From positions 1-37,838 of the forward strand of contig CAJFKV010000017.1 in NCBI GenBank assembly GCA_904387055.1: 37,838 nt of DNA. Reading direction: 5' to 3'. The first letter of the stretch is position 1. The number at the start of each line of letters is the position of its first letter. A model generated the notes under the pieces. The model did not search any database. It was not told the origin of the DNA and saw only the letters and a program-made list of their open reading frames with translations. The position numbers were made by a program, and so were the translations under genes. Of this stretch, positions 15,558 to 23,540 are shown piece after piece. The stretch comes from Candidatus Heteroruminococcus faecigallinarum (GTDB lineage Bacteria > Bacillota > Clostridia > Oscillospirales > Ruminococcaceae).

Positions 15558-16919
15558 CTATTCCAGATAATCCTGGGGATTGGCCGGCTGCCCGTCCACC
15601 AGCAGGCCGAAGGCCAGATGGACGCCGGTGGCCTGGCCGCTCTGCCCCATCTGGCCGATGGGCTGGCCGGCGGTTACCGTTTCCCCCTGGGCTACCGCCA
15701 GGGAGTCCAGATGGCTGTAAACGGTCTGGACCCCGTCTCCGTGGTCCAGGATGACCTGGTTGCCCCAGGCGTCGTTCCAGGCGGCGGCGGTCACGGTGCC
15801 GGCGGCGGCCGCCGTCACCTCCCGGGAGCTGTCCTGCCCGGGAGCCAGGTCCAGATGGTCGTGGAACTGCCCGGGGGCGTATTCCCCGTAGGGAAGGCTG
15901 ACCCAGCAGCCCTCCGCCACCGGGGACTGGAGGGAGAGCTCCGCCGAGGCGGCTTCATTGGAGAGGGGGAGCCCTTCCCCCGCGGGGGCGGGCAGGGCGC
16001 TGGTGCCCAGGGCCAGGCCGGCACAGAAGGTGAGGGCCGCGGCCAGGGCCAGGAACAAGCGGGAACGATGGTTGGTCGTCATAATGGATACAATCCTTTC
16101 TTCAATGGGATGATGGGAAAAGGGGAGGCCGGCGGCAGCGCCCCGGTCCCGCCCTGCCAAGCGGATCAGGCAGAGGGCGTAGGAGGCCCGTTCCTGCCGC
16201 CCCACCTGGCCCAGGGCCATCTGGTCGCAGGCCAGTTCCAGGTCGCGGCAGAAGGCCCGGTACCCCAGCCACACCAGGGGATTCCACCAGTGGACGGCCA
16301 GCAGCAGCCTGGCCGCCAGCTTCCAAAGGGGGTCCCGGCGGCGCAGATGGGACCATTCGTGGGCCAGAATATAGCCCAGCTCCCGGGAAGGGAGGGTATC
16401 CCACCCAGCAGGCAGAAGGATGCGGGGGTGGAGGACCCCCGCCCCAAAGGGGACGGCAGTGTGGGGGGAGAGGAGAATCTCCACCGGCCTCCCCCGCCGG
16501 GGCTGCTCCGCCAGCCACCGGGCCGGGAAGCCGCCGCAGGGGACCGCCTCCCCCAGGCGCCGCTGCCAGCGGCCATAGCCGAGGAGAAAGCTGCCCAGGG
16601 AGAGAACCGTACCCGCCAGCCAGCAGAGGAAGAGCAGGGAAGGTTCCCCGCCCGGCGCCGGGCCTCCGCCGGCGGCCGCTCCGGGAACGGGCAGGGCCGC
16701 GAGGGACTGCCCGCCCGGGAGCGGGCCGCCCGGGGCCGCAAACAGGTTCCCCAGGCTCCATGGACTGGAGACCGCCCAGGGGATCGACAGCCGCAGGGCG
16801 GCGGGGATCCACAGCAGGGGCAGGACCCAGGGGGGAAGCAGCCGCTTCCACAGGGGCCGCAGCACCAGGCAGAGGAGGAGCATCCCGCCCGCCGCCAGGT
16901 TCATTTGCAGAAGGGTCAT
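15558..16919 (-). CDS. M56 (BlaR1-like) / M23 fusion metallopeptidase
   Basis: A 453-residue membrane protein. The N-terminal half is an M56 BlaR1/MecR1-type peptidase: hydrophobic helices, then HEWSH (His187-His191) and the third ligand Glu228 in ELACD, with the same spacing as BlaR1 (37 residues from the second His). A membrane segment near 285-305 leads to an external M23/LytM-like domain with HDHLD (His353, Asp357), SHL (His403) and HLAF (His434). The usual HxH ends here as H-L-A: Ala436 replaces a zinc ligand, so the M23 part may bind peptidoglycan rather than cut it. It lies 14 nt after the BlaI-type repressor gene, with a GGAGG before the ATG. The pair resembles a sensor-protease/repressor system. 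Confidence 0.9.
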   Translation of the reverse strand: MTLLQMNLAAGGMLLLCLVLRPLWKRLLPPWVLPLLWIPAALRLSIPWAVSSPWSLGNLFAAPGGPLPGGQSLAALPVPGAAAGGGPAPGGEPSLLFLCWLAGTVLSLGSFLLGYGRWQRRLGEAVPCGGFPARWLAEQPRRGRPVEILLSPHTAVPFGAGVLHPRILLPAGWDTLPSRELGYILAHEWSHLRRRDPLWKLAARLLLAVHWWNPLVWLGYRAFCRDLELACDQMALGQVGRQERASYALCLIRLAGRDRGAAAGLPFSHHPIEERIVSIMTTNHRSRLFLALAAALTFCAGLALGTSALPAPAGEGLPLSNEAASAELSLQSPVAEGCWVSLPYGEYAPGQFHDHLDLAPGQDSSREVTAAAAGTVTAAAWNDAWGNQVILDHGDGVQTVYSHLDSLAVAQGETVTAGQPIGQMGQSGQATGVHLAFGLLVDGQPANPQDYLE

Positions 16920-16933
16920 GGAAACACCTCCGG

Positions 16934-17287
16934 TTATTGGAGCCGGTTCACCAGCTCTTTCAGCCGTTCCACCTCCTGGGGGGAAAGGCGCTCGCCGTCC
17001 AAAAAGGCGGTGAAGAACTGTTCCGCCGATCCGTCAAAGAACCGCCGGATCAGCTGGTGGGTCTCCTCCTGGCGGACCTCCTCCCGGGTTACCAGCGCTT
17101 GGCAGCGGTATCCGGGGTCGATCCGGCACACCGCCCCTTTGTCGATGCATTTTTTCAGGACGGTGTAGGTGGTGTTTCGATTCCAGCCGGTGTCCTGGGC
17201 CAGGATCCTGGCCAGCTGGCCGGCCGTGAGTTCCCCGTGCTGCCACAGGGCCTCCAGAATCTTCAGCTCAGAATCGAACAGTTTCAA
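16934..17287 (-). CDS. BlaI/MecI/CopY-family transcriptional repressor
   Basis: About 117 residues with the winged helix of the BlaI family: LFDSELKILEALWQHGELTAGQLARIL, then GWNRNTTYTVLKKCIDKGAV, a strong family match, and a C-terminal dimerisation helix. Such repressors are inactivated by proteolysis triggered by an M56 partner, which is encoded immediately downstream. An ATG at 17294-17296 directly abuts AAAGGAG with no spacer; the in-frame TTG at 17285-17287 has about 9-nt spacing and is preferred. The gene is preceded by a consensus promoter embedded in two matching dyads, so autoregulation is very likely. The inducer is unknown; a cell wall signal is plausible. Confidence 0.92.
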   Translation of the reverse strand: MKLFDSELKILEALWQHGELTAGQLARILAQDTGWNRNTTYTVLKKCIDKGAVCRIDPGYRCQALVTREEVRQEETHQLIRRFFDGSAEQFFTAFLDGERLSPQEVERLKELVNRLQ

Positions 17288-17317
17288 GCTGTTCATCTCC
17301 TTTCGGTGGATTGGGGA

Positions 17318-17375
17318 GTGACTACTGCAATAGTATCCTTGCATCCATACTATCACAGTAGTCACCTGCTGTCAA
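17318..17375 (-). promoter_or_regulatory. Promoter and twin operator of the BlaI-M56 operon
   Basis: On the minus strand TTGACA (complement of 17370-17375) and TAGTAT (complement of 17347-17352) are 17 nt apart. Two 19-nt arms, 17318-17336 and 17347-17365, are inverted copies of each other (GTGACTACTG and ATAGTAT blocks, two mismatched positions). Each arm is itself a dyad with ACTA and TAGT half-sites. One arm covers the spacer and -10, the other the initial transcribed region. This is the layout of a BlaI-family autorepressed promoter. Confidence 0.88.
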
Positions 17376-17430
17376 GGGCGGGGCGCCGCATTTTTTGTTT
17401 TCCGTCCCCTTGGACCGGTGCAGGGGAGAG

Positions 17431-17470
17431 AACCCGGCCCGTTTCCGGCGGTGGAACGGGGCCGGGTTTT
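17431..17470 (+). terminator. Terminator-like hairpin upstream of the dcw promoter
   Basis: AACCCGGCCCGTTTCC (17431-17446) pairs almost perfectly with GGAACGGGGCCGGGTT (17453-17468), followed by TTTT then CTCG. No plus-strand gene lies immediately upstream, so it may insulate the dcw cluster from read-through. The rest of 17366-17585 shows no gene. Confidence 0.6.
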
Positions 17471-17585
17471 CTCGTGGAAAGGGGGCAGGGGGGAAGAGAG
17501 GTCGAAGGGGGAAAATCCCTGGTAGAATGCGGGGATTTCCGGCGGCTGCTGGGGGGATTTGGCAGGGAAAAAATCCGGCGGATGC

Positions 17586-17614
17586 TTGCATTTGGGTATG
17601 GGTTCCTGTATAAT
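17586..17614 (+). promoter_or_regulatory. Promoter of the dcw cluster (mraZ)
   Basis: TTGCAT (17586-17591) and a consensus TATAAT (17609-17614) with a 17-nt spacer. The predicted start near 17621 lies directly before the MraZ boxes. Confidence 0.88.
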
Positions 17615-17624
17615 AGATTAAAAG

Positions 17625-17649
17625 TGGGTAATTGTGGGGAGAAGTGGGT
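17625..17649 (+). promoter_or_regulatory. MraZ binding region: three TGGGN repeats
   Basis: TGGGT (17625-17629), TGGGG (17635-17639) and TGGGT (17645-17649) are direct repeats with exactly 5 nt between them. This matches the described MraZ target of TGGGN repeats spaced by 5 nt between the mra promoter and mraZ. They begin about 10 nt after the -10 box, so bound MraZ would block early transcription and autorepress the cluster. Confidence 0.85.
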
Positions 17650-17686
17650 CAAAGGCCCTGCCTCTTCCCAGGCAGGGGGTGACGAG

Positions 17687-18106
17687 GTGCTGACAGGGGA
17701 ATACCAACATGCGGTAGACGCCAAGGGGCGCCTCAACGTCCCTGCCCGCCTGCGGGAGGAGCTGGGGGACCGGTTTGTGGTTACCAAGGGCCTGGACGGC
17801 TGCCTCTTCGTCTACTCCTATCCGGAGTGGGAACGGATCCTGGAAAAGCTGCGGCAGCTCCCTCTCTCCACCGGACGGAACCTGAAGCGCTTTCTGGCGT
17901 CGGGCGCCGCCGAGGTGGAGGTGGACAAGCAGGGCCGCATCCTGATCCCGCCCAGCCTTCGGGCCTGGGCCAAGCTGGAGAAGGATGTGGTGGTGGCCGG
18001 GGTGATCGACCGGGCCGAAATCTGGAACCGGGCGGCCTGGGAAGAGGGTCCCACCCAGATTGGGGCCGACGAGATCGCCCTGGAGATGGAACAGCTGGGC
18101 TTCTAG
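17687..18106 (+). CDS. mraZ: Transcriptional regulator MraZ
   Basis: A 139-residue protein with the two MraZ half-domains, each carrying the DxxxR signature: DAKGRLNVPARLR near the N-terminus and DKQGRILIPPSLR in the middle. MraZ forms a ring-shaped oligomer and represses its own dcw operon. The GTG start at 17687 gives MLTGEYQHAVDAKGR, the usual beginning, and follows AGGGGGTGA. It is the first gene of the cluster, with TGGGN boxes in its leader, so autoregulation is directly supported. Confidence 0.97.
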   Translation: MLTGEYQHAVDAKGRLNVPARLREELGDRFVVTKGLDGCLFVYSYPEWERILEKLRQLPLSTGRNLKRFLASGAAEVEVDKQGRILIPPSLRAWAKLEKDVVVAGVIDRAEIWNRAAWEEGPTQIGADEIALEMEQLGF

Positions 18107-18127
18107 GCCTGTTGAAGGGAAGACACC

Positions 18128-19063
18128 ATGGAATTTTATCACATTTCCGTTTTGCTGGAGGAGACGATTGCCGCCCTGGCCATCCGCCCCGACGGCATCT
18201 ACGTAGACGGGACGGCGGGAGGCGGCGGCCACTCCAGCCGGATTGCCCAGCAGCTGACCACCGGCCGCCTGATTGCCCTGGACAAGGACCCGGACGCGGT
18301 TGCCGCGGCGACGGCCCGCCTGGCCCCCTACGGGGAGCGGGCGATGGTGCTCCAGCGGGACTTTGCCGATATGGCCCAGGTGCTGGAGGAGCTGGGAATC
18401 CCGGCGGTGGACGGCATCCTGCTGGACCTGGGGGTTTCCTCCCACCAGCTGGATACCCCGGAGCGGGGCTTCTCCTATCAGCACGACGCGCCCCTGGATA
18501 TGCGGATGAGCCAGAAGGGGCTGTCCGCCTACGATCTGGTGAACACCATGGAGGAGAAGGGCCTGGCGGAGATCATCCGCCGGTACGGGGAGGAAAAGTT
18601 TTCCGCCCGGATTGCCGCCCGGATTGTGGAAGCCCGCCGGCAGGGACCGGTGGAAACCACCGGCCAGCTGGCCCAGATTGTGAAGGAGGCGATCCCCGCC
18701 GCCGCCCGCCGGGAAGGCGGCCATCCCGCCAAGCGGACCTTCCAGGCCCTGCGGATCGCGGTGAACGACGAGCTGGACAATCTGTCCCGCTGCCTGGACA
18801 CGGCCTTCGACTGTTTGGCGCCGGGGGGACGGTTCGCGGTGATTACCTTCCACTCCCTGGAGGACCGGATCACCAAGCAGGCTTTTGCCGGGTACTGCCG
18901 GGGATGCACCTGCCCGCCGGATTTTCCGGTTTGTGTCTGCGGCAAGAAGCCCCGGGCCCGGCTGGTCACCCGCAAGCCGGTGGAGGCCTCGGCCCAGGAG
19001 CTGGAGGAGAACAATCGAAGCCGTTCGGCCCGCCTGCGGGTGATTGAGCGGCTGGAAGGATAA
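18128..19063 (+). CDS. rsmH: 16S rRNA (cytosine-N4)-methyltransferase RsmH
   Basis: The 311-residue MraW/RsmH methylates 16S rRNA C1402. The SAM-binding loop is visible in DGTAGGGGHSSRI, followed by ALDKDPDA and the family segments GILLDLGVSSHQLD, RGFSYQHDAPLDMRM and ITFHSLEDRI. It follows mraZ by 21 nt, as in nearly all dcw clusters. Confidence 0.98.
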   Translation: MEFYHISVLLEETIAALAIRPDGIYVDGTAGGGGHSSRIAQQLTTGRLIALDKDPDAVAAATARLAPYGERAMVLQRDFADMAQVLEELGIPAVDGILLDLGVSSHQLDTPERGFSYQHDAPLDMRMSQKGLSAYDLVNTMEEKGLAEIIRRYGEEKFSARIAARIVEARRQGPVETTGQLAQIVKEAIPAAARREGGHPAKRTFQALRIAVNDELDNLSRCLDTAFDCLAPGGRFAVITFHSLEDRITKQAFAGYCRGCTCPPDFPVCVCGKKPRARLVTRKPVEASAQELEENNRSRSARLRVIERLEG

Positions 19064-19100
19064 ACGAGAAACACGAGTAACAAGAAAGGGTGATTGAACG

Positions 19101-19571
19101 ATGCAGACCGGCAGCAGCGCGGCCTATGACCTGTCCATCTACGAGCCCAAGGAGCAGTCCCGCCGCAAACCCAAGCTGCGGGTGGTTCAGGGGCAGGGAA
19201 AGGCTGCCCGTTCCCTGATGGTGGCAAAGACGGTCTGCATTACGGTGATTCTGCTGGCGCTGGTGGTGGGAATCCTCCACAACAAGGCGGAACTCACCCA
19301 GCTGAGCGCCCAGATCACCGCAACCGCCAATGAATATACCCAGCTCCAAAGCGAGTACACCATGCTGTCTACCCAGCTGGAGAGCCGGGGGTCCCTGCGG
19401 TCGTTGGAGGAATATGCCACGACCCAGTTGGGAATGTCCAAGCTGGACCAGGACCAGGTGGTGTATCTGGACGGCAGCGAGGACGACAAGATTGAGATTG
19501 TAGGCCGTGGGGAGGACGGAACCCTGAAGGAGACCGTCTCCGGAATCATGGAATACCTGAAACTCAAGTAA
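19101..19571 (+). CDS. ftsL: Cell division protein FtsL
   Basis: A 156-residue bitopic protein. A basic cytoplasmic N-terminus of about 40 residues is followed by one membrane helix (VAKTVCITVILLALVVGIL, residues about 41-60), a coiled coil with leucine-zipper-like spacing (about 60-105), and the LEEYATTQLGMSKLDQDQVVYL segment typical of FtsL/DivIC-type proteins. FtsL forms a complex with FtsQ/DivIB and DivIC that activates septal peptidoglycan synthesis. Sequence conservation in the family is low, so the call rests on topology and its place between rsmH and the PBP gene. The acidic tail after the coiled coil is longer than usual. Confidence 0.9.
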   Translation: MQTGSSAAYDLSIYEPKEQSRRKPKLRVVQGQGKAARSLMVAKTVCITVILLALVVGILHNKAELTQLSAQITATANEYTQLQSEYTMLSTQLESRGSLRSLEEYATTQLGMSKLDQDQVVYLDGSEDDKIEIVGRGEDGTLKETVSGIMEYLKLK

Positions 19572-19589
19572 AATATGATAGGATTGGCG

Positions 19590-19637
19590 GCTAAGAGTTA
19601 AGATGAAGAAGGTCTTAGCTCTTAGCTTTCCTTTTTG
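19590..19637 (+). terminator. AT-rich hairpin with T tract inside the dcw operon
   Basis: GCTAAGAGTTAAG (19590-19602) pairs with CTTAGCTCTTAGC (19614-19626), 13 bp including one G-U pair, around an 11-nt loop. It is followed by TTTCCTTTTTG. It has the form of an intrinsic terminator between ftsL and spoVD and could reduce downstream transcription or serve as an RNA processing site. Confidence 0.65.
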
Positions 19638-19684
19638 AAGGGATCTTGGGGGGAGAGCCAGGCTTTCACAAGGGGGTTGTGTCC

Positions 19685-21955
19685 ATGCCGCCCATTCAGG
19701 CGATGAAATTCAAAATATTTGTGGTGGCTTTTTTGCTCTGTGTTTGTGCCTTTGGCATTCTGATCTACCGGCTCTTCGGCCTCCAGATTACCGACGCGGA
19801 GGTCTACCAGCAGCGGGCCCTGGCCCAGCAGATGAGCAGCACCTCCATCACGGCCGACCGGGGCACCATCTATGACCGCAACGGCAACGTGCTGGCCAAA
19901 AGCGCCACCGTCTGGACGGTGGTCCTTTCCCCCGCCGAGGTGAAAGACGACGAGGAACTGAACAAGATTGCCAACAAGCTGTCGGAGCTGATGGGGGTGG
20001 ACCCCCAGTCGGTCATCGAGATGGGCCAGGACAAGGAAAGCTATTACCGGGAGATCAAGCCCTCCATCGAGCAGGACGTGCGGGAGGAGCTGCTTACCTT
20101 TATCTCCGAGGAGGAGATCGGCTGCCTGACCATGATCGAGAGCAGCAAGCGGTACTACCCCTACGGGAACTTTGCCGCCCAGCTGCTGGGCTTTGTGGGG
20201 AGCGACAACCAGGGCTCCTACGGGCTGGAGGCCTACTATAACAGCGTCCTCAGCGGCACCCCGGGCCGGGTGCTTACCTCGGTGAACGGCTGGGGGACCG
20301 ACATGCCCTTCCAGGAGAGCGAGCGCTTTGAGGCGACCGACGGCAACAGCCTGGTCCTCACCATCGACGAGGGGCTCCAGCATTTTCTGGAAAAGAACCT
20401 GGAGCTGGCGTTGGAGGAGCACGATGTGCAGAACCGGGCCTGCGGCGTCATCGTCAACGCCAAGACCGGCGAGGTGCTGGCCATGGCCACCAAGCCGGAC
20501 TTTGACCCCAATACCCCCCTGACCCTGGGCAATCCGGACGAGGCCCTGGAGGCGGAAAAGCTCAAGGGGAACCAGGAGGCCTACAAGGACTACCTGGGGG
20601 AGAAGCAGTTCCTCCAGTGGAGCAACAAGGTGATCGGCGAAACCTACGAGCCCGGCTCGGTGTTCAAGATCGTCACCGCCGCCGCCGCCCTGGAAACAGG
20701 GTCCCAAACCCTCAACAACACCTACTACTGCCCCGGCTATTATATGGTGGGGGAACAGGAGTACGGCTGCTGGCAGTCGGGGGGGCACGGGATGCAGACC
20801 TTTGAGAAGGCCATGCAGAACTCCTGCAACCCGGCCTTTATCCAGATCGGCCAGGCGCTGGGCGGTACCTCCTTCTACGAATATTTCCACAACTTCGGCC
20901 TGGCGGAGGCCACCGGCATCGACCTGCCCGGCGAGGAGGTGGGCATCTCCCACACCCTCAGCGAGCTGCAGGGGCAGACCGGCGGCGGCACCTATCTGGC
21001 CAGCTCCTCCTTCGGCCAGACCTTCCAGGTATCCCCTTTGCAGATGGCCATGGCGGTCTGCGCCGCGGTGAACGGGGGGACCCTCTACCAGCCCTATGTG
21101 GTCAAGCAGGTGCTGGATTCGGACGGGAACGTGGTCTCCACCACCCAGCCCCAGGCCAAGCGGCAGGTCATCTCGGAGGAAACCTCCGCCAAGATCCGGG
21201 ATCTGGTGGAAGCGGTGGTGGCGGACGGCTCCGGCCGCAACGCCCAGGTTCCCGGCTACCGCATCGGCGGCAAGACCGGCACCACCGAGAAACTGACCAA
21301 GGAGAAGAACATCATCACCGGCGAATACGAGCAGATCCTTTCCTTTGCCGGGATTGCCCCCATGGAGGACCCGGAGATCGTGGTGCTGGTCACCCTGGAT
21401 GAGCCGGGACGGAACGGAGGCTACGGTTCCACCATTGCCGCCCCGGTGGTGGGCGCCATTCTGGAGGAGGCCCTCCCCTACCTGGGGTACGAGCCGGAGT
21501 TTACCGAGGAAGAGGCGGCCGACACCAGCGAGGAGACGGTCCCCTATCTGGAGTCGATGGTGATCCACGACGCCATGGGTCATCTGCGGCAGCTGGGCCT
21601 GGATTACAAGATTGTGGGCGACGGGGTAACCGTTCTCAAGCAGGTTCCCTCGGTGACCGAGCAGATTCCCAAGGGGGGCACGGTGGTCCTCTTTACCGAC
21701 GAGGCGTCCCTGGAGTCCACCGTATCGATCCCGTCGGTGATGGGGATGACTCCCCAGGAGGCCAACCAGGCCATCTACGCCGCAGGGCTCAACATCCGCC
21801 TCACCGGGGAGGATGTGTCCCAGGCCAATGTTCAGGCCGTGAGCCAGTACCCTGCCGCAGGGGAGACGGTCTCCCCCGGCACGGTGGTGGAGGTGAGCTT
21901 CCAGGTGGTCCAGCCCCAGGCGGAAGATGCCGCCGGCGAGGAAGCCGCCCAATGA
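19685..21955 (+). CDS. spoVD: Penicillin-binding protein 2 with PASTA domains (SpoVD/FtsI type)
   Basis: A 756-residue class B transpeptidase that cross-links septal or spore-cortex peptidoglycan. Order: a cytoplasmic start and one membrane helix (FKIFVVAFLLCVCAFGILIY), the dimerisation domain (ADRGTIYDRNGNVLA), and the transpeptidase with SVFK (Ser325-Lys328), SCN (380-382) and KTG (530-532). Two PASTA-like modules follow at about 616-675 and 677-745. It could be the vegetative FtsI/PBP2B or the sporulation SpoVD; sequence alone does not decide. No second such gene is in the cluster, so it may serve division. The ATG at 19685 follows AAGGGGG with 8-nt spacing; the open frame further upstream is not used. 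Confidence 0.93.
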   Translation: MPPIQAMKFKIFVVAFLLCVCAFGILIYRLFGLQITDAEVYQQRALAQQMSSTSITADRGTIYDRNGNVLAKSATVWTVVLSPAEVKDDEELNKIANKLSELMGVDPQSVIEMGQDKESYYREIKPSIEQDVREELLTFISEEEIGCLTMIESSKRYYPYGNFAAQLLGFVGSDNQGSYGLEAYYNSVLSGTPGRVLTSVNGWGTDMPFQESERFEATDGNSLVLTIDEGLQHFLEKNLELALEEHDVQNRACGVIVNAKTGEVLAMATKPDFDPNTPLTLGNPDEALEAEKLKGNQEAYKDYLGEKQFLQWSNKVIGETYEPGSVFKIVTAAAALETGSQTLNNTYYCPGYYMVGEQEYGCWQSGGHGMQTFEKAMQNSCNPAFIQIGQALGGTSFYEYFHNFGLAEATGIDLPGEEVGISHTLSELQGQTGGGTYLASSSFGQTFQVSPLQMAMAVCAAVNGGTLYQPYVVKQVLDSDGNVVSTTQPQAKRQVISEETSAKIRDLVEAVVADGSGRNAQVPGYRIGGKTGTTEKLTKEKNIITGEYEQILSFAGIAPMEDPEIVVLVTLDEPGRNGGYGSTIAAPVVGAILEEALPYLGYEPEFTEEEAADTSEETVPYLESMVIHDAMGHLRQLGLDYKIVGDGVTVLKQVPSVTEQIPKGGTVVLFTDEASLESTVSIPSVMGMTPQEANQAIYAAGLNIRLTGEDVSQANVQAVSQYPAAGETVSPGTVVEVSFQVVQPQAEDAAGEEAAQ

Positions 21956-22071
21956 CGACAACTCTGCCCCCCTCTTTCTTTCGACAAAGAGGGAGCGTAT
22001 ACTAGACCATGGGGCCTTGTCCCCGGAAGATCCGGTCCTCCCCACAGGGGGACCTTCGGGAGGGAATCCGA

Positions 22072-23520
22072 TTGACGATTGAACAGGTATTGGAAGGCGT
22101 TTCCTGTGCCATCCCCCAGGAGGCAGCCGGCCGGGCCGTCACCGGCCTCACGGCAAACTCCCGGGAGGTGCAGGAGGGCAATCTGTTTTTCTGTATCCAG
22201 GGGGAGCGGGCCGACGGCCACACCTATGCCCCCAAGGCCCTGGAGGCCGGCGCGGCCGCGGTGGTGGTCCAGCGGGACCTGGGCCTTCCCCGGCAGATCC
22301 TGGTGGAGAACAGCCGGGCGGCCTATGCCCTGGCCTGCGGGAACTGGTTTGGCAATCCCTCCCGGCGCCTGCGGCTGATCGGGGTGACCGGCACCAACGG
22401 GAAAACCACGGTCAGCTATCTGATCAAGTCCATCCTGGAGGCAGCGGGGAAGAAGGTGGGGCTGATCGGCACCATCCGCAACGAGATCGGCCCCATGAAG
22501 ATCCCCGCCCACTACACCACCCCCGATCCCTTTGCCCTGCACAGCCTCTTTGCCCGGATGGTGGAGGCGGGCTGCGAGTACGGGGTGATGGAGGTCTCCT
22601 CCCACGGGCTGGACCAGCATCGGCTGGAGGGCTGCCAGTTTGAGGTGGGGGTTTTTACCAACCTGACCCAGGACCACCTGGACTACCACCACACCATGGA
22701 GAACTATTTCCAGGCCAAGAAAAAGCTCTTTGACCTGGCCGGCATGGGGGTCGTCAATCTGGACGATCCCTACGGGCGGCGGCTGCGGGAGGAGATCTCC
22801 ATCCCCTGCACCACCTTCTCGGTCAAAGAGGACGGGGCCGATTATACCGCCAAGAGCATCCGCTCCACCATCCAGGGGAGTACCTTCGCCTTTGTGGGGA
22901 AGGGGATGATCGCCAGGGTCAAGCTGGCCATGCCGGGGGCCTTCTCGGTCTCCAACGCCATGGCCGCCGCTTCCTGCGCCCTGGCCCTGGGCACCCCTTT
23001 GGAGGTGGCGGCGGAGGGCCTCTCCCGCTGCCCCGGCGTGCTGGGCCGGGCGGAGGTGATCGCAGCCGGGGAGGAGTACACCATCATTCGGGATTACGCC
23101 CACACCGGGGACGGCCTGGAGAAGATCCTTTCCACCGTTCGGGAGTTTGCCCCAGGGCGGCTGGTGGTTCTGTTTGGCTGCGCCGGCAACCGGGATGCAA
23201 CCAAACGGCCGGATATGGCGGCCATCGCAGCCCGCCTGGCGGACTACTGCATCCTTACCTCCGACAATCCCCGCCACGAGGACGCCCAGAAGATTGTGGA
23301 CGACGCGCTGCCCGGCTTCCAGGGGAGCAAGACCCCCTATAAGGTGATCCTCAACCGGTACGAGGCCATCCGCTGGGCCCTGGATCACCTCCAGCCGGGG
23401 GATACCCTGGTGCTGGCCGGCAAGGGCCACGAGGACTACCAGGTCCTCAAGGACGAGACCATCTGGTTTGACGAGCGGGAGATTGTCCGGCGGATGCTGG
23501 CCCAGTCCCGCCCATCCTAA
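22072..23520 (+). CDS. murE: UDP-MurNAc-L-Ala-D-Glu-meso-DAP ligase
   Basis: The 482-residue Mur ligase adding the third stem residue. The ATP loop is GVTGTNGKTT (104-113), and other family motifs are YTTPDP, EVSSHGLDQHR, FTNLTQDHLDYH and IIRDYAHTGDG. The DNPR motif (398-401) is the recognition signature for meso-diaminopimelate, so DAP-type peptidoglycan is predicted. TTG at 22072 is the best start, 7 nt after GGGAGGG (22058-22064); an ATG at 22009 lacks a site. Upstream lie a small CCCTCTTT/AAAGAGGG hairpin (21970-21993) and a TATACT (21998-22003) with only a poor -35. Confidence 0.96.
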   Translation: MTIEQVLEGVSCAIPQEAAGRAVTGLTANSREVQEGNLFFCIQGERADGHTYAPKALEAGAAAVVVQRDLGLPRQILVENSRAAYALACGNWFGNPSRRLRLIGVTGTNGKTTVSYLIKSILEAAGKKVGLIGTIRNEIGPMKIPAHYTTPDPFALHSLFARMVEAGCEYGVMEVSSHGLDQHRLEGCQFEVGVFTNLTQDHLDYHHTMENYFQAKKKLFDLAGMGVVNLDDPYGRRLREEISIPCTTFSVKEDGADYTAKSIRSTIQGSTFAFVGKGMIARVKLAMPGAFSVSNAMAAASCALALGTPLEVAAEGLSRCPGVLGRAEVIAAGEEYTIIRDYAHTGDGLEKILSTVREFAPGRLVVLFGCAGNRDATKRPDMAAIAARLADYCILTSDNPRHEDAQKIVDDALPGFQGSKTPYKVILNRYEAIRWALDHLQPGDTLVLAGKGHEDYQVLKDETIWFDEREIVRRMLAQSRPS

Positions 23521-23540
23521 GGAAAGGAAGTACCATCGCC

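Noticed and set aside
16760-17686. Long N-terminal extension of MraZ, open for over 300 codons upstream
   Set aside because: The extension is antisense to the BlaI/M56 genes and upstream of the mapped-looking promoter at 17586. MraZ proteins normally begin at the GTG at 17687.
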